Source: an uncultured Treponema sp.
GTDB lineage: Bacteria > Spirochaetota > Spirochaetia > Treponematales > Treponemataceae
Length of the DNA: 56,437 nucleotides
Assembly (NCBI GenBank): GCA_937902125.1
Contig: CALDIB010000040.1
Coordinates: forward strand, 1 to 56,437
Reading direction: 5' to 3'
Part shown: piece after piece, positions 7,821-15,997 of the stretch
Layout: every line of letters starts with the position of its first letter
Position numbering within the stretch: the first letter of the stretch is position 1
Translations under genes and position numbers: made by a program
The notes under the pieces: model-generated
What the model was told of the DNA's origin: nothing
Databases searched by the model: none
The model's input: only the letters and a program-made list of their open reading frames with translations

Positions 7821-8978
7821 ATGAACAAAAACGACTACCGCTTGCGCGCTTATTCTGCGCAGGCATCGGACAGCGAAAAAAAATATTCTGAAGAATTGGA
7901 CGCAAAAACTTTTGCCCTAAAAAGCGGCGGCTTGCTCAAGGTTCCCCGCGACGAAAGCCAGCTTGCGAAGGACAAGGCCGGCGGCGACTCCGTTTACAGG
8001 CGGGTGGCCAAATTTTTGCTTTTGGTTGGAAACGACCAAGCGGCCGAAGTTTTAAAATACCTTCCTCAAGGCGACGTTGAAAAAATAATTCCCGAAATAA
8101 CCACAATCCGTTCCGTTGGCCAAGACGAGGCCGCCGCGATTTTTGAGGAATTCCGTTCCCTTGTGGAAATAAAAAAGGAGGGCGGCGGCGAGGCCACGGC
8201 CTTCAACATTTTGGAAAAAGCCTTTGGCGCTGGCAAGGCCGGAAACTTGATGAAAAAAGTTGAGGCTCAAATTGACGCGGCCCATCCCTTCACTTATCTA
8301 AAGGAAAAAACAAAAGAAGAAATTTTGGCTTTGCTAAAGGGCGAAAGCGCGCAAATCACCGCCTTGGTCTTAAGCTATTTGGAGCCGAGCCAGGCGGCGG
8401 GAGTCATAAACATTATGGAGGCGGCCCAAAAAAAAGAGGTTGTCCTTAGGCTTGCAAAAATGCAAAAAGTTTCTCCGGACGTGATTCAGGCCATAGACAA
8501 GACCATTCAAGAAAAAGCCTCAAAGCAAGTCCGGGACGATTCTTTGCGCGTTGACGGCCGGGGCGCCTTGGCTCAAATCTTAAAGCGCATGGACATGGGC
8601 GCCGAGCAAGAAATTTTAAGCAACCTTGAAAAATCCGACCCGGAACTTAGCCGCGACTTGCAGCAAAAACTTTTTACGCTGGACGACGTGGTTAACGCGG
8701 ACGACAAATTCTTGCAAAAAAAATTGGCCTCAATGTCCGACAAAGACATAGCCTATTTAATTGCCGCCAAAGAACCTGCCTTTGAAAAGAAAATTTTAAG
8801 CAACGTTTCTGTGGCCCGCGCTTCAGTCATTATGGAAGAACAAGAGGCCGCAAAGCCCATGCTTAAAAAAGACGTTGAGGACATAACAAAAACTTTTGTG
8901 GCTTCCCTTCGCGCCGCTTGGGAAAAAGGAACTTTGCGGGTTTTTAGAAAGGACGACGGCGAGGTTTATGTAGAATGA
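7821..8978 (+). CDS. FliG-like flagellar motor switch protein (FliG1 type)
   Basis: A 385-residue protein. After a poorly conserved N-terminus, residues about 55-370 follow the FliG layout: FLLLVGNDQAAEVLKYLP, an EEF(RSL) segment, a middle domain (LSYLEPSQAAGVINIM), and a C-terminal domain with LEKSDPELSRDLQQKLFTLDDV and YLIAAKEPAFEKKILSNVS. It ends with an extra charged tail. Spirochaetes carry two FliG proteins. This divergent copy, outside any flagellar operon and coupled to a protease gene, fits FliG1, whose role is in motor placement or structure rather than torque. No Shine-Dalgarno is seen. The stop overlaps the next start (ATGA). Confidence 0.75.
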   Translation: MNKNDYRLRAYSAQASDSEKKYSEELDAKTFALKSGGLLKVPRDESQLAKDKAGGDSVYRRVAKFLLLVGNDQAAEVLKYLPQGDVEKIIPEITTIRSVGQDEAAAIFEEFRSLVEIKKEGGGEATAFNILEKAFGAGKAGNLMKKVEAQIDAAHPFTYLKEKTKEEILALLKGESAQITALVLSYLEPSQAAGVINIMEAAQKKEVVLRLAKMQKVSPDVIQAIDKTIQEKASKQVRDDSLRVDGRGALAQILKRMDMGAEQEILSNLEKSDPELSRDLQQKLFTLDDVVNADDKFLQKKLASMSDKDIAYLIAAKEPAFEKKILSNVSVARASVIMEEQEAAKPMLKKDVEDITKTFVASLRAAWEKGTLRVFRKDDGEVYVE

Positions 8979-11956
8979 TTTCAAAATCTTACAAAGGCTT
9001 TGACTTGATAAGCGTTCAGGACATTCCTGACTGCTCAAGCAAGGGAGTATATTTGCGGCACAGAAAAAGCGGCCTTGAAGTTTACCATTTGCTTAACGAC
9101 GACAAGGAAAACCTTTTTGCTTTCGCTTTTAGGACGCCCAACAAAAAGTCGAACGGCGCGGCCCACATTGTGGAACATTCAGTTTTTTGCGGCTCAAAAA
9201 AATATCCGCTAAAAGACCCCTTCGCGATTTTGGAAAACCAAAGCGTGCAAACTTTTATGAACGCGCTGACTTTTCCCGACAAAACCGTTTATCCCGCCAG
9301 CTCCATTTTGCAGGCGGACTACTTCAACCTTATGAGCGTTTACGCCGACGCGGTTTTCTTTCCAAATTTGAGCGAAGAAACTTTTTTGCAGGAAGGCCGC
9401 CGCCTTGAGCTTGACTCAAAGGGAAATCCAAAAATAGTGGGCGTGGTTTTCAATGAAATGAAGGGCGCCTATTCTTCTTTTGCAGGCGCCGTGGGCGACG
9501 CCATAGACAGGGCGCTTGTTCCCGACACGATTTACGCCAAAGACTCTGGCGGCGACCCGCTGGAAATCGCGAGGCTTACTTACAAAGAATTTAGGGATTT
9601 TCATAAAAAATATTATTCGCCGCAAAATTGTCTTGTCTTTTTATACGGAAACATTCCGACAGAAAAGCAATTGGACTTTTTGCAAAAAAATGTTTTGGAC
9701 TGTTTTGAAAAAAGCGGCTCGCCTTTAAGCGGCCAAGAGCAAAAGAAATTTTTGGAAGAAATTCTTCGTTCCGAAACTCAAAAGCCTTTTTCAAAAACCC
9801 GCTCTTCTTGGGAGATTGGTCCTGTAAGCGCCGGCGACAAGGATTCCACCGCGCTTCTTTCTTGGCTTTTGGGAAACTCCGACAACATGGACGACTATGC
9901 AGAAAGCGTGTTTTTGGGAAACCTTTTGTGCGCGCAGGACGGCTCTCCCATTTCAAAGGCCTTGCTGAAAAGCGGTTTGGGAAAAGATTTGAGCGTGGCA
10001 AACGGAACCGACGCTTCCGAGCGGCAAATAACTTTTTCGGTGGGCCTTAGGGGTGTCAAAAAGGCTAACATTGAAAAAGTCAAGGACGAAATTTTGTCCG
10101 TCATTCAAACTGTTTGCAAAGAAGGAATTTCTCAGGACGACGTTGAGTCCACCCTTAACAGCATTGACTTTGACAATCGGGAAATCAAGCGCTTCCAAGA
10201 ACCATTTTCCCTTGTCTTGATGCGCCGCGCCCTTCGCTCTTGGAATTACGGCGGAACGCCGGGAAACTGCCTTTTTGTCCGGGACGCTTTTGAGCGGCTA
10301 AAGAAAAAGATTTTGGCCGACCCCGACTTTATCAAGCGCTTGATAAAAAAGCGCCTTGTGGACAACAAATGCCGGGCGTGGACTGTGGTGACTCCCGACA
10401 AAAAATATGTGAAAAGCCGGGAGACGGCGGAAAAAAAATTGACGCTGGATTTGCTGGCTTTGTCAAGCAAAGATGAGGTGGAAAAAAAAGCCAAGGCCTT
10501 GCATGAATATCAAGAAAGGCCCGACAAGGATTTGGCCTGCCTTCCCCACATAAGGCCCAAGGATTTGAAGGCGATTGACGAAAAAATAAAAATCTCCCGC
10601 TCTTTTATTGCGACCAAGGCTGGAGCGGTTCCTTTATTTAAAAGCCTTGAAAACACAAACGGAATCGCCTATGTCACGGCGGCCTTCCCTATGGACGTGT
10701 TTGAGCCAAGCCTTTATCCCTACCTTCCGTTCTTTGCCTACATTTTGAACGAACTGGGTTGGGGAGATTTAAGCTGGGAAAAAAGCTCCCTGCTGATTGC
10801 AAAAATTTGCGGAGGCTTTAGCACCACAGCCTTTTCAAACGCCTGTCCAAAAAGCCCGGGCGCCAAAGAACTTTTAAAAAACAACCGCGCTTTTGCGGGC
10901 CGCCAATGGCTTTTTTGCAAGGTAAAGGCCCTTGACGAAAAAATTGGCGACGCCGTTTCCTTGATGGAAGACTGTTTGAAAGGCGCTCGCTTTGACGACA
11001 AAAAGCGGGTCAAGACTTTGGCGGAAGAAGTTTTAAGCGACTTGGAAAGTTCCGTCGTGCCCAACGGCCATATTTTTGCCAGCGGCCGCGGCGAATGCGC
11101 CTCAAGCAAGGAAAGCGCCATTGACGAAATTTGGGGAGGCGTTTCCCAAATATTTGCCATGCGAAAAATTCTTTTGGACATTGACGGAACAATCGAAAAA
11201 ATGAAATTCATCGCAAAGAAAATTTTTTCTTCCGGCGCCGTCCTTCACGTCACCGCGGACAAGCCTTCGATGCCCGCCGCGCTAAAGGCCGCGAAGTCTT
11301 TCGCGCTTTCAATGAACTTAAAGGCTCCCGCAAAAAAAGTTTCCGCTCCAGATTCGGACTTCATTGCCCTGACAAAAATTGGCTCCCTTTCGCCGGCGGC
11401 CGACGAAAAAATTTCTGTTCACGGAATGGTGGGCTTTGCCTCCCTTTCATTCAAGGCTTCAAAATACGCCACAAGGGAAGAAGTTGCGGAAAAAGTTTTG
11501 GCCCACTTGCTTTCCAGCGGCGCCTTGTGGGAAAAGATAAGGACTGTGGGAGGAGCCTACGGAGCCTTCGCGCATTCCGACCCCATTTCGGAACGCTTCA
11601 CGCTTTCGACTTATCGCGATCCGAATCCCATTGCGAGCCTAAAGGCCTTTGACGAATGTTTGGAGGCCGCGGCAAAAAGCCGCTTTGACGATGAGACTGT
11701 GGAAAAGGCCGTGGCGGGAACTTATTCCGGTTCCGTCCAGCCAAAAACGCCCAAGGGCAGGGGAAGCGCGGCCTTTTTGAGGGAACTTTATTTGATGAGC
11801 CCAAAAGAAATTATGGAAAGGACAAGGCTCCTTCTTTCAATCACTCCTGAGGACTTGCAAAAAGCCGCCCGCCGTCTTTTGTCCTTCCGCAAAAAAAGAG
11901 CCAAGAGCGTCGTGATTCTTCCAAAAGGCTCCGCCCGCTGCGACATAGAGATTTAG
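8975..11956 (+). CDS. M16C family zinc metallopeptidase (PreP-like)
   Basis: A 993-residue protein matching the usual length of presequence-protease-type M16C enzymes. The inverted zinc motif HIVEH occurs near residue 63 in the context HIVEHSVFCGSKKYPLKDPF, followed by NALTFPDKTVYP, both hallmarks of PreP. The second half is the inactive homologous pair of domains, with ...GSGYS-like elements replaced. It should form a closed chamber that degrades unfolded peptides of about 20-60 residues. No signal peptide, so cytoplasmic. Translationally coupled to the FliG-like gene by a 4-base overlap. Confidence 0.92.
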   Translation: MISKSYKGFDLISVQDIPDCSSKGVYLRHRKSGLEVYHLLNDDKENLFAFAFRTPNKKSNGAAHIVEHSVFCGSKKYPLKDPFAILENQSVQTFMNALTFPDKTVYPASSILQADYFNLMSVYADAVFFPNLSEETFLQEGRRLELDSKGNPKIVGVVFNEMKGAYSSFAGAVGDAIDRALVPDTIYAKDSGGDPLEIARLTYKEFRDFHKKYYSPQNCLVFLYGNIPTEKQLDFLQKNVLDCFEKSGSPLSGQEQKKFLEEILRSETQKPFSKTRSSWEIGPVSAGDKDSTALLSWLLGNSDNMDDYAESVFLGNLLCAQDGSPISKALLKSGLGKDLSVANGTDASERQITFSVGLRGVKKANIEKVKDEILSVIQTVCKEGISQDDVESTLNSIDFDNREIKRFQEPFSLVLMRRALRSWNYGGTPGNCLFVRDAFERLKKKILADPDFIKRLIKKRLVDNKCRAWTVVTPDKKYVKSRETAEKKLTLDLLALSSKDEVEKKAKALHEYQERPDKDLACLPHIRPKDLKAIDEKIKISRSFIATKAGAVPLFKSLENTNGIAYVTAAFPMDVFEPSLYPYLPFFAYILNELGWGDLSWEKSSLLIAKICGGFSTTAFSNACPKSPGAKELLKNNRAFAGRQWLFCKVKALDEKIGDAVSLMEDCLKGARFDDKKRVKTLAEEVLSDLESSVVPNGHIFASGRGECASSKESAIDEIWGGVSQIFAMRKILLDIDGTIEKMKFIAKKIFSSGAVLHVTADKPSMPAALKAAKSFALSMNLKAPAKKVSAPDSDFIALTKIGSLSPAADEKISVHGMVGFASLSFKASKYATREEVAEKVLAHLLSSGALWEKIRTVGGAYGAFAHSDPISERFTLSTYRDPNPIASLKAFDECLEAAAKSRFDDETVEKAVAGTYSGSVQPKTPKGRGSAAFLRELYLMSPKEIMERTRLLLSITPEDLQKAARRLLSFRKKRAKSVVILPKGSARCDIEI

Positions 11957-12029
11957 GCCCAAGCCCCAAGTTTTTTTAAAAAAATTTTAAAAACACCTAA
12001 AAAAATCGCAAAAAAATCCCATCTTATAT

Positions 12030-12070
12030 GCGGAGCGAAAAGGAAAGCGTCCGCTTGCCCGACGCTCCGC
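12030..12070. repeat. long-range inverted repeat in the toxin leader
   Basis: GCGGAGCG (12030-12037) pairs with CGCTCCGC (12063-12070); nested inside are AGCGTC (12046-12051) and GACGCT (12061-12066). On the toxin mRNA this would fold the 5' leader. On the opposite strand the inner hairpin followed by TTCCTTTT could end an antisense transcript. Confidence 0.5.
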
Positions 12071-12130
12071 GCCACGGCGAAAGTGGCAGGCGCCGCCTCT
12101 TGATTCTTGTCATCGGGAGGTCTGTTCGGC

Positions 12131-12223
12131 ATGAGCAAGTATGAACTGGCGATGTTAATCGTCGCCCTTTTGTCTTTGATTGTTGAAACAGCGGCTCTCT
12201 TCAACCAAAAAAAGAAGAAATAG
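12131..12223 (+). CDS. putative holin-like type I toxin (30 residues)
   Basis: A 30-codon gene. It begins MSKYELAMLIVALLSLIV, continues through an acidic residue and a short hydrophobic stretch, and ends in NQKKKK: one membrane helix plus a lysine tail. This layout (short YE motif, single helix, basic end) matches the Hol_Tox/TxpA/BsrG-type membrane toxins of type I toxin-antitoxin systems. GGGAGG (12115-12120) lies 10 nt upstream of the ATG, and a strong terminator starts 7 nt after the stop. A near-consensus promoter on the other strand (12320-12348) points back at the 3' end, the usual place of the antitoxin RNA. The assignment rests on pattern and context. Confidence 0.7.
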   Translation: MSKYELAMLIVALLSLIVETAALFNQKKKK

Positions 12224-12313
12224 CCAAAGGAAAAGCCTGCCCGAATGTGTCTAGTCTCGGACAGGCTTTTTATTAAAGCCAACAAGAGGCGGCCGCATCG
12301 CTGTGGCGCTCTC
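12224..12313 (-). ncRNA. candidate antisense antitoxin RNA (3' end uncertain)
   Basis: A transcript starting near 12313 from the minus-strand promoter would be complementary to the terminator hairpin and 3' UTR of the holin-like toxin mRNA. It may end at the shared hairpin (TTTTCCTTT on this strand, about 12227) or read on across the toxin gene. No coding capacity is evident. Confidence 0.45.
12231..12274 (+). terminator. terminator of the holin-like toxin mRNA
   Basis: AAAAGCCTGCCCGA (12231-12244) pairs with TCGGACAGGCTTTT (12257-12270) with one mismatch, followed by TATT. The long stem also partly works in the reverse direction. Confidence 0.85.
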
Positions 12314-12319
12314 TTTTTA

Positions 12320-12348
12320 AGACTAGCGCTGTTTTTTGTTTTTGTCAA
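12320..12348 (-). promoter_or_regulatory. promoter of the candidate antitoxin RNA
   Basis: On the minus strand: perfect TTGACA (12348-12343), 17-bp spacer, TAGTCT (12325-12320). No protein-coding gene lies downstream in this direction before the toxin locus, so it most likely drives an RNA. Confidence 0.65.
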
Positions 12349-12443
12349 GGAAAATCGCGCGGCAAAAAAAAGAGCCCAGAACGAAATGCGGCGGACGGCC
12401 CGGCTTTCCAGCCGACTGCCATGCGGCAAACACGCGCATGCCA

Positions 12444-12475
12444 TAAAAAAAAGCCGCCCCTTGCGGAGCGGCTTA
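12444..12475 (-). terminator. terminator of the porin gene
   Basis: On the minus strand: AAGCCGCTCC, GCAA loop region, GGGGCGGCTT, then TTTTTT. It begins about 20 nt after the porin stop. Confidence 0.9.
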
Positions 12476-12496
12476 TAGACCTAACCTAAAACTAGA

Positions 12497-13837
12497 TTAG
12501 AACCAGAATGAAGCGCGGACAGGAACCGCGAAAGCGAACTTGTCGGCCGCTGTCGGTTTGACAACCTGCAAGCCGTAGTCTGTGCTGGCCTTGTCGCCAA
12601 GTCCAACGATTCCCTGGAATCCAACTCCCAAAGAGGCGTTGGATCCAACGGCTCCGTTCAAGCCAACCAAGAATGACAATGTGGGGTCAGCATTGTTGTT
12701 GGGCAAGAGCATGCGGACGTCGCCTACGATTCCAAGGGCTTCTGTGAGGGCGTAGTTGGCTCCAACGCCAAAGCTCATTACAGGGTCGTCAAGCACATCT
12801 GAGTGGTACTTGGCGAACGCGAAGTCGGCAGAAAGCTTGAAGGCCTCCGTGATTCCGTAAGAAGCGCCCAAGGCAAACTTAATCTGCGGACCGCCATCTT
12901 TGCCGGCAGCCTTGAACCAGTCAGAGTCGGCGATTGTGAAGGCGCCTCCGATTGTCACAAAGAGCTTGTCAATGCCTGTGAGGTCAAAGGCGGCCTCGAT
13001 TGTTCCGTACTTCTTGCTTTCGTCAGCAGCGGCAACGCTAAGATCAGCAACTGTTAAATCCTTTGCAGCCTTTTCGATGCCTGTGGGGGTGGCAGTTGCC
13101 TGGTCGTCCATAGCCGCTGAATATACTGTTGAGTAATTAGCGTCTTCGGTTACTGTGCCATTTTTGGCTACATAATAATAATTGTCCTTAGTTACACCAG
13201 CGTTGGCTGTCACAGCTGCTTTGGCGGCATTAACTTTATACTCGCCGTTGAAACCAACCTTGATTGTTCCGATTCCGTCGATTGTGTAGGCGGCGGCAAC
13301 CTTTCCTTGGCCAAAGGCTTTGTACGCGTCGTCGGCGCTTGTAGTCATGGGCATTCCCAAAAGGATGTTCAAGCCTTCAACAGGGAAAAGCTGAACCGCG
13401 AATCCTGCAAAGTCGTAGGCGGAGAATGTGATTCCTTCGCCCCAAGCAACGGCGTTGTTCGGGCGCAGCCAATCCCAAGAGCCAAAGCAAAGGTCGCTTC
13501 TAAGGCCAAAGCTGTCGTCAAAGTGTCCTACATGAACCTTAATTTGGTCAATGGGCTTGATCCAAAAAGCGTTGGGAGCGAATGTGCCAATCGCTCCGTT
13601 TTCGATGGAAACGCCCATTGTCATTCCGGCCTTTCCGTCGTCGGCAGTCCAGCTTGTTGAGAATCTGACCGGGCGCCAGCCTCCCCAAGGGTTGGCAACT
13701 CCGCCGGACTTGACATCCTCTCCATCGTAGGCAACGAGCGTCGGAAGGTTGCAAATCCAAGCTCCAAATGATACTTCAGCGAAGGCCGAAGTAGCTACCA
13801 TAGCAGCAAGCGCCAAAGCGCCAATCAATTTTTTCAT
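12497..13837 (-). CDS. outer membrane beta-barrel porin-like protein
   Basis: A 446-residue protein with signal peptide MKKLIGALALAAMVATSAFA. The body alternates hydrophobic and polar residues with aromatic-rich strand segments (KLSADFAFAKYHSD, SFGVGANYAL) and ends in Phe (ASFWF), the usual C-terminal signal for BAM insertion. An unusual low-complexity Ala/Asp/Thr segment, about residues 205-285, probably forms an exposed loop. The true start is at 13837: GGGAGG lies 12 nt upstream, whereas the upstream in-frame extension is Lys/Phe-rich non-coding sequence. Likely a general porin or sugar/solute channel; the specific substrate is unknown. Confidence 0.82.
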   Translation of the reverse strand: MKKLIGALALAAMVATSAFAEVSFGAWICNLPTLVAYDGEDVKSGGVANPWGGWRPVRFSTSWTADDGKAGMTMGVSIENGAIGTFAPNAFWIKPIDQIKVHVGHFDDSFGLRSDLCFGSWDWLRPNNAVAWGEGITFSAYDFAGFAVQLFPVEGLNILLGMPMTTSADDAYKAFGQGKVAAAYTIDGIGTIKVGFNGEYKVNAAKAAVTANAGVTKDNYYYVAKNGTVTEDANYSTVYSAAMDDQATATPTGIEKAAKDLTVADLSVAAADESKKYGTIEAAFDLTGIDKLFVTIGGAFTIADSDWFKAAGKDGGPQIKFALGASYGITEAFKLSADFAFAKYHSDVLDDPVMSFGVGANYALTEALGIVGDVRMLLPNNNADPTLSFLVGLNGAVGSNASLGVGFQGIVGLGDKASTDYGLQVVKPTAADKFAFAVPVRASFWF

Positions 13838-13935
13838 AATGAAAAAACCTCCCTTTTTTTTAGAGAGTCGTTTTTTAAAAAAGGGCGAATTTCGCGATTT
13901 TTCCGGCAAAAATAACAAGTTATTTAAAACTTTCG

Positions 13936-13949
13936 CGCAAAATTTTGCG
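13936..13949. promoter_or_regulatory. 14-bp perfect palindrome upstream of the porin
   Basis: CGCAAAATTTTGCG, a perfect dyad about 100 bp before the porin start in an AT-rich stretch. It could be a dimeric repressor site. The rest of the 13838-14177 intergenic region holds only short hairpins (14040-14055; 14085-14111, a 9-bp CGCGCCTTT/AAAGGCGCG stem) and no gene. Confidence 0.35.
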
Positions 13950-14177
13950 TTTTTTTTAAAAAAAATGACTAAACGGAAGTATGGTGCCGCTCGTGTCTTG
14001 GCTTGCAAGACAAAAATGGTTCGTTTGAGCGGGTCTGCCGCGTCCTGAGGGACGCTTCGGCCTTGCGGAGCTTGGATTTTCGCTCGCGCCTTTAGGGTTG
14101 GAAAAGGCGCGGTTTTAGAGGGGGAGCGACCGTTGGAGGAGAAAGTTTTTTTTGTCCGTTAAGTCTTTTTGGGCGCT

Positions 14178-15446
14178 TTACGCGATGGACTTTAGGCGCA
14201 AGTCAAGGACTGTCACATCATCGGGAAGCATGGCGTTTTGAATCCATTCCGTGACTTCTCCTTGGATTTTTTCCTCAACATCGCCGTCCTTGACTCGGTA
14301 AAGGTTTATGAAAAAATCTTTGGCCCGGTCGTCTTCGTAGCGCTCGCCGTCGTTGTTTTTCATGTCCGTAAAGCCGTCGGAATAAAGATTTATGTGCAAG
14401 CAGTCCTTAAAGGGCAAAACCGTGGCGCCGTTTTTTCCGTCCTTTGAATTTTTTATTTGCTCGCTGACAGCTCCCATTCCCATAGGCGGAAAAGTAGGCT
14501 CTATGACAGCCATTTTTCCGTTCGCGCCTGACTCGTTTTTTATTATGGCATACACATTTGTATGGCCGCAATTGTAAATGGATATCCTGCGCTTTTCTTC
14601 GTCAAAGCAACAAATTGCCGCCGTAATGAAATTTCCCATGGGAACGCTGTCTTGCAAAAATTCGTCAAGCATGCTTATGATTTTTTCAGGTTGCAGAGCG
14701 TCTTTTGGCAAGACGCGAATCATTTTAAAGAAAGAGCCCACCGCTATGGTCAAAAGCGAGGCGGCCACATTTTTACCTGAAACGTCAAAGCAGCAAATCA
14801 TGCTTTTTGTGTCGTCCAATTTTATCGCTTGGTAAATGTCGCCGCCCAGCTCGTTTGCCATTTTGTTCCAAGAGCGCAACTCGCAAGAGCCAAATTTTGT
14901 GTCGCTTGAAGGCATAAAGCTTTTTTGGATCGCGGCGGCTTTTGCCAAGTCTTGCGCGCGCAGTTGGTCCATTTTGTCCAAAAAGCCGTCAAGGGAAACA
15001 AGGCCCAAAAATCTTCTCCGTGAATAGACAGGAAAAAAGACGCTTCCTGTTTGTCTGTTGATTTTTGAGATTTCGCCCAGCGTCTTTTCTATGTAGTCGT
15101 TGGCGTTCAAGCTTTCATGGAACGGCTCCACATAGTCTATGATGTTTTTGCTTGTAAGGCGCTTCCAAGTGGTGTTTGTGGCCTCAAGAATCGCCCTTCG
15201 CTCCACAATGCCAATGACGCTGTCGTTTTGCTCTATCGGAATGGCGCGCAATTCCTCGTCGTCCTTAAAAAGGCTGGACAAGTATTCCGCCGAAACGTTG
15301 GCGCTTACGGGCTCAATGTATTTTGCGATGGAGCCGATTTGCTTTGGCGAAAAATTTTCCTGAAAAAAAGTTTTGTGGGCTTGGTCTTGAGGCGCTTCTT
15401 GAATGTCCTCAAAGAAATTTTGGCTTACATCGATTTCTTCCTGCAT
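14178..15446 (-). CDS. PP2C-type (SpoIIE/RsbU-like) serine phosphatase with CBS-like N-terminus
   Basis: A 422-residue cytoplasmic protein. Residues about 35-160 look like a CBS pair (IEPVSANVSAEYLSSLF... IPIEQNDSVIGIVERRAILEA). The PP2C domain (about 165-420) has the metal-binding ELGGDIYQ, CFDVSGKNVAASL, and YSDGFTDMKN motifs, as in RsbU/SpoIIE phosphatases. Such enzymes usually dephosphorylate anti-sigma-factor antagonists; the CBS part could bind a nucleotide. No sigma, anti-sigma or STAS gene is adjacent. Start: AGAGGAAAATT precedes the ATG. Confidence 0.85.
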   Translation of the reverse strand: MQEEIDVSQNFFEDIQEAPQDQAHKTFFQENFSPKQIGSIAKYIEPVSANVSAEYLSSLFKDDEELRAIPIEQNDSVIGIVERRAILEATNTTWKRLTSKNIIDYVEPFHESLNANDYIEKTLGEISKINRQTGSVFFPVYSRRRFLGLVSLDGFLDKMDQLRAQDLAKAAAIQKSFMPSSDTKFGSCELRSWNKMANELGGDIYQAIKLDDTKSMICCFDVSGKNVAASLLTIAVGSFFKMIRVLPKDALQPEKIISMLDEFLQDSVPMGNFITAAICCFDEEKRRISIYNCGHTNVYAIIKNESGANGKMAVIEPTFPPMGMGAVSEQIKNSKDGKNGATVLPFKDCLHINLYSDGFTDMKNNDGERYEDDRAKDFFINLYRVKDGDVEEKIQGEVTEWIQNAMLPDDVTVLDLRLKSIA

Positions 15447-15477
15447 AATTTTCCTCTACTTTTTTATTTGTTCTTCC

Positions 15478-15506
15478 ATTATATAACTCTTTTTTATAAA
15501 AGGCAA
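15478..15506 (-). promoter_or_regulatory. promoter of the PP2C phosphatase gene
   Basis: Minus strand: TTGCCT (15506-15501), 17-bp spacer, TATAAT (15483-15478). Leader of about 25 nt with AGAGGA site. Confidence 0.7.
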
Positions 15507-15605
15507 ACTTTGACGCTCTTTTTTTTAAGTCGAATCGGGCGATTTTTAAGATAATTTCTTTTTTCAACTTTTTAAGGATAAAAAAAACGGGGCGCAAGCC
15601 AAGGC

Positions 15606-15634
15606 TTGATTTTTTGATAAAGGCGCGCTAAAAT
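15606..15634 (+). promoter_or_regulatory. promoter of the small acidic protein gene
   Basis: TTGATT (15606-15611), 17-bp spacer, TAAAAT (15629-15634). Predicted start near 15641, so the 60-nt leader begins almost at once with the hairpin at 15644. Confidence 0.55.
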
Positions 15635-15643
15635 TATGGGTAT

Positions 15644-15667
15644 CTCTAAAAACTGAAGTTTTTAGAG
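15644..15667. repeat. hairpin element (copy 1) at the 5' end of a leader
   Basis: CTCTAAAAACT / AGTTTTTAGAG around GA, followed by GTTCCCTT. A variant with the same GAGGTTCC-TT continuation occurs at 54241-54275, suggesting a dispersed element. Confidence 0.6.
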
Positions 15668-15700
15668 GTTCCCTTATGCAATATTTGAGAGGTGTTTGCG

Positions 15701-15916
15701 ATGGACAAAAAAATGACAAAATGCATCGAACTGATGCGCCTTTTGGTCAGCGACATACAGGGAGCCCCCTTTGTTGGCGACGAGTTCTCTACGGAATTGT
15801 ATTCCATTTGGTATGAGCACGCCCAGCGCGACGCAGTAAACGCCTTTGAATATTTGGACGAAAATTTCACCAATCGCGACGAAATCATCAAGGCCATCGA
15901 CAGCCTCTTGAAATAG
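15701..15916 (+). CDS. small acidic protein of unknown function
   Basis: A 71-residue soluble, helical protein (MDKKMTKCIELMRLLVSD...NRDEIIKAIDSLLK) with no recognised motif. GAGAGG (15687-15692) sits 8 nt before the ATG at 15701, which is preferred over an in-frame GTG at 15692 that overlaps the ribosome binding site. It has its own promoter and a structured leader. Function unknown. Confidence 0.65.
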   Translation: MDKKMTKCIELMRLLVSDIQGAPFVGDEFSTELYSIWYEHAQRDAVNAFEYLDENFTNRDEIIKAIDSLLK

Positions 15917-15997
15917 TTCCTAAAATCGGCTCATCTTTTGCGCCTTTTTTGCCGATAATTAAAGAGAAGAATTGGCAAAAAAAATGAAGGTGGAAAA

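Noticed and set aside
11953..12444. 163-codon minus-strand frame across the toxin locus
   Set aside because: No ribosome binding site, low-complexity basic composition, and it runs through two terminators and the antisense promoter.
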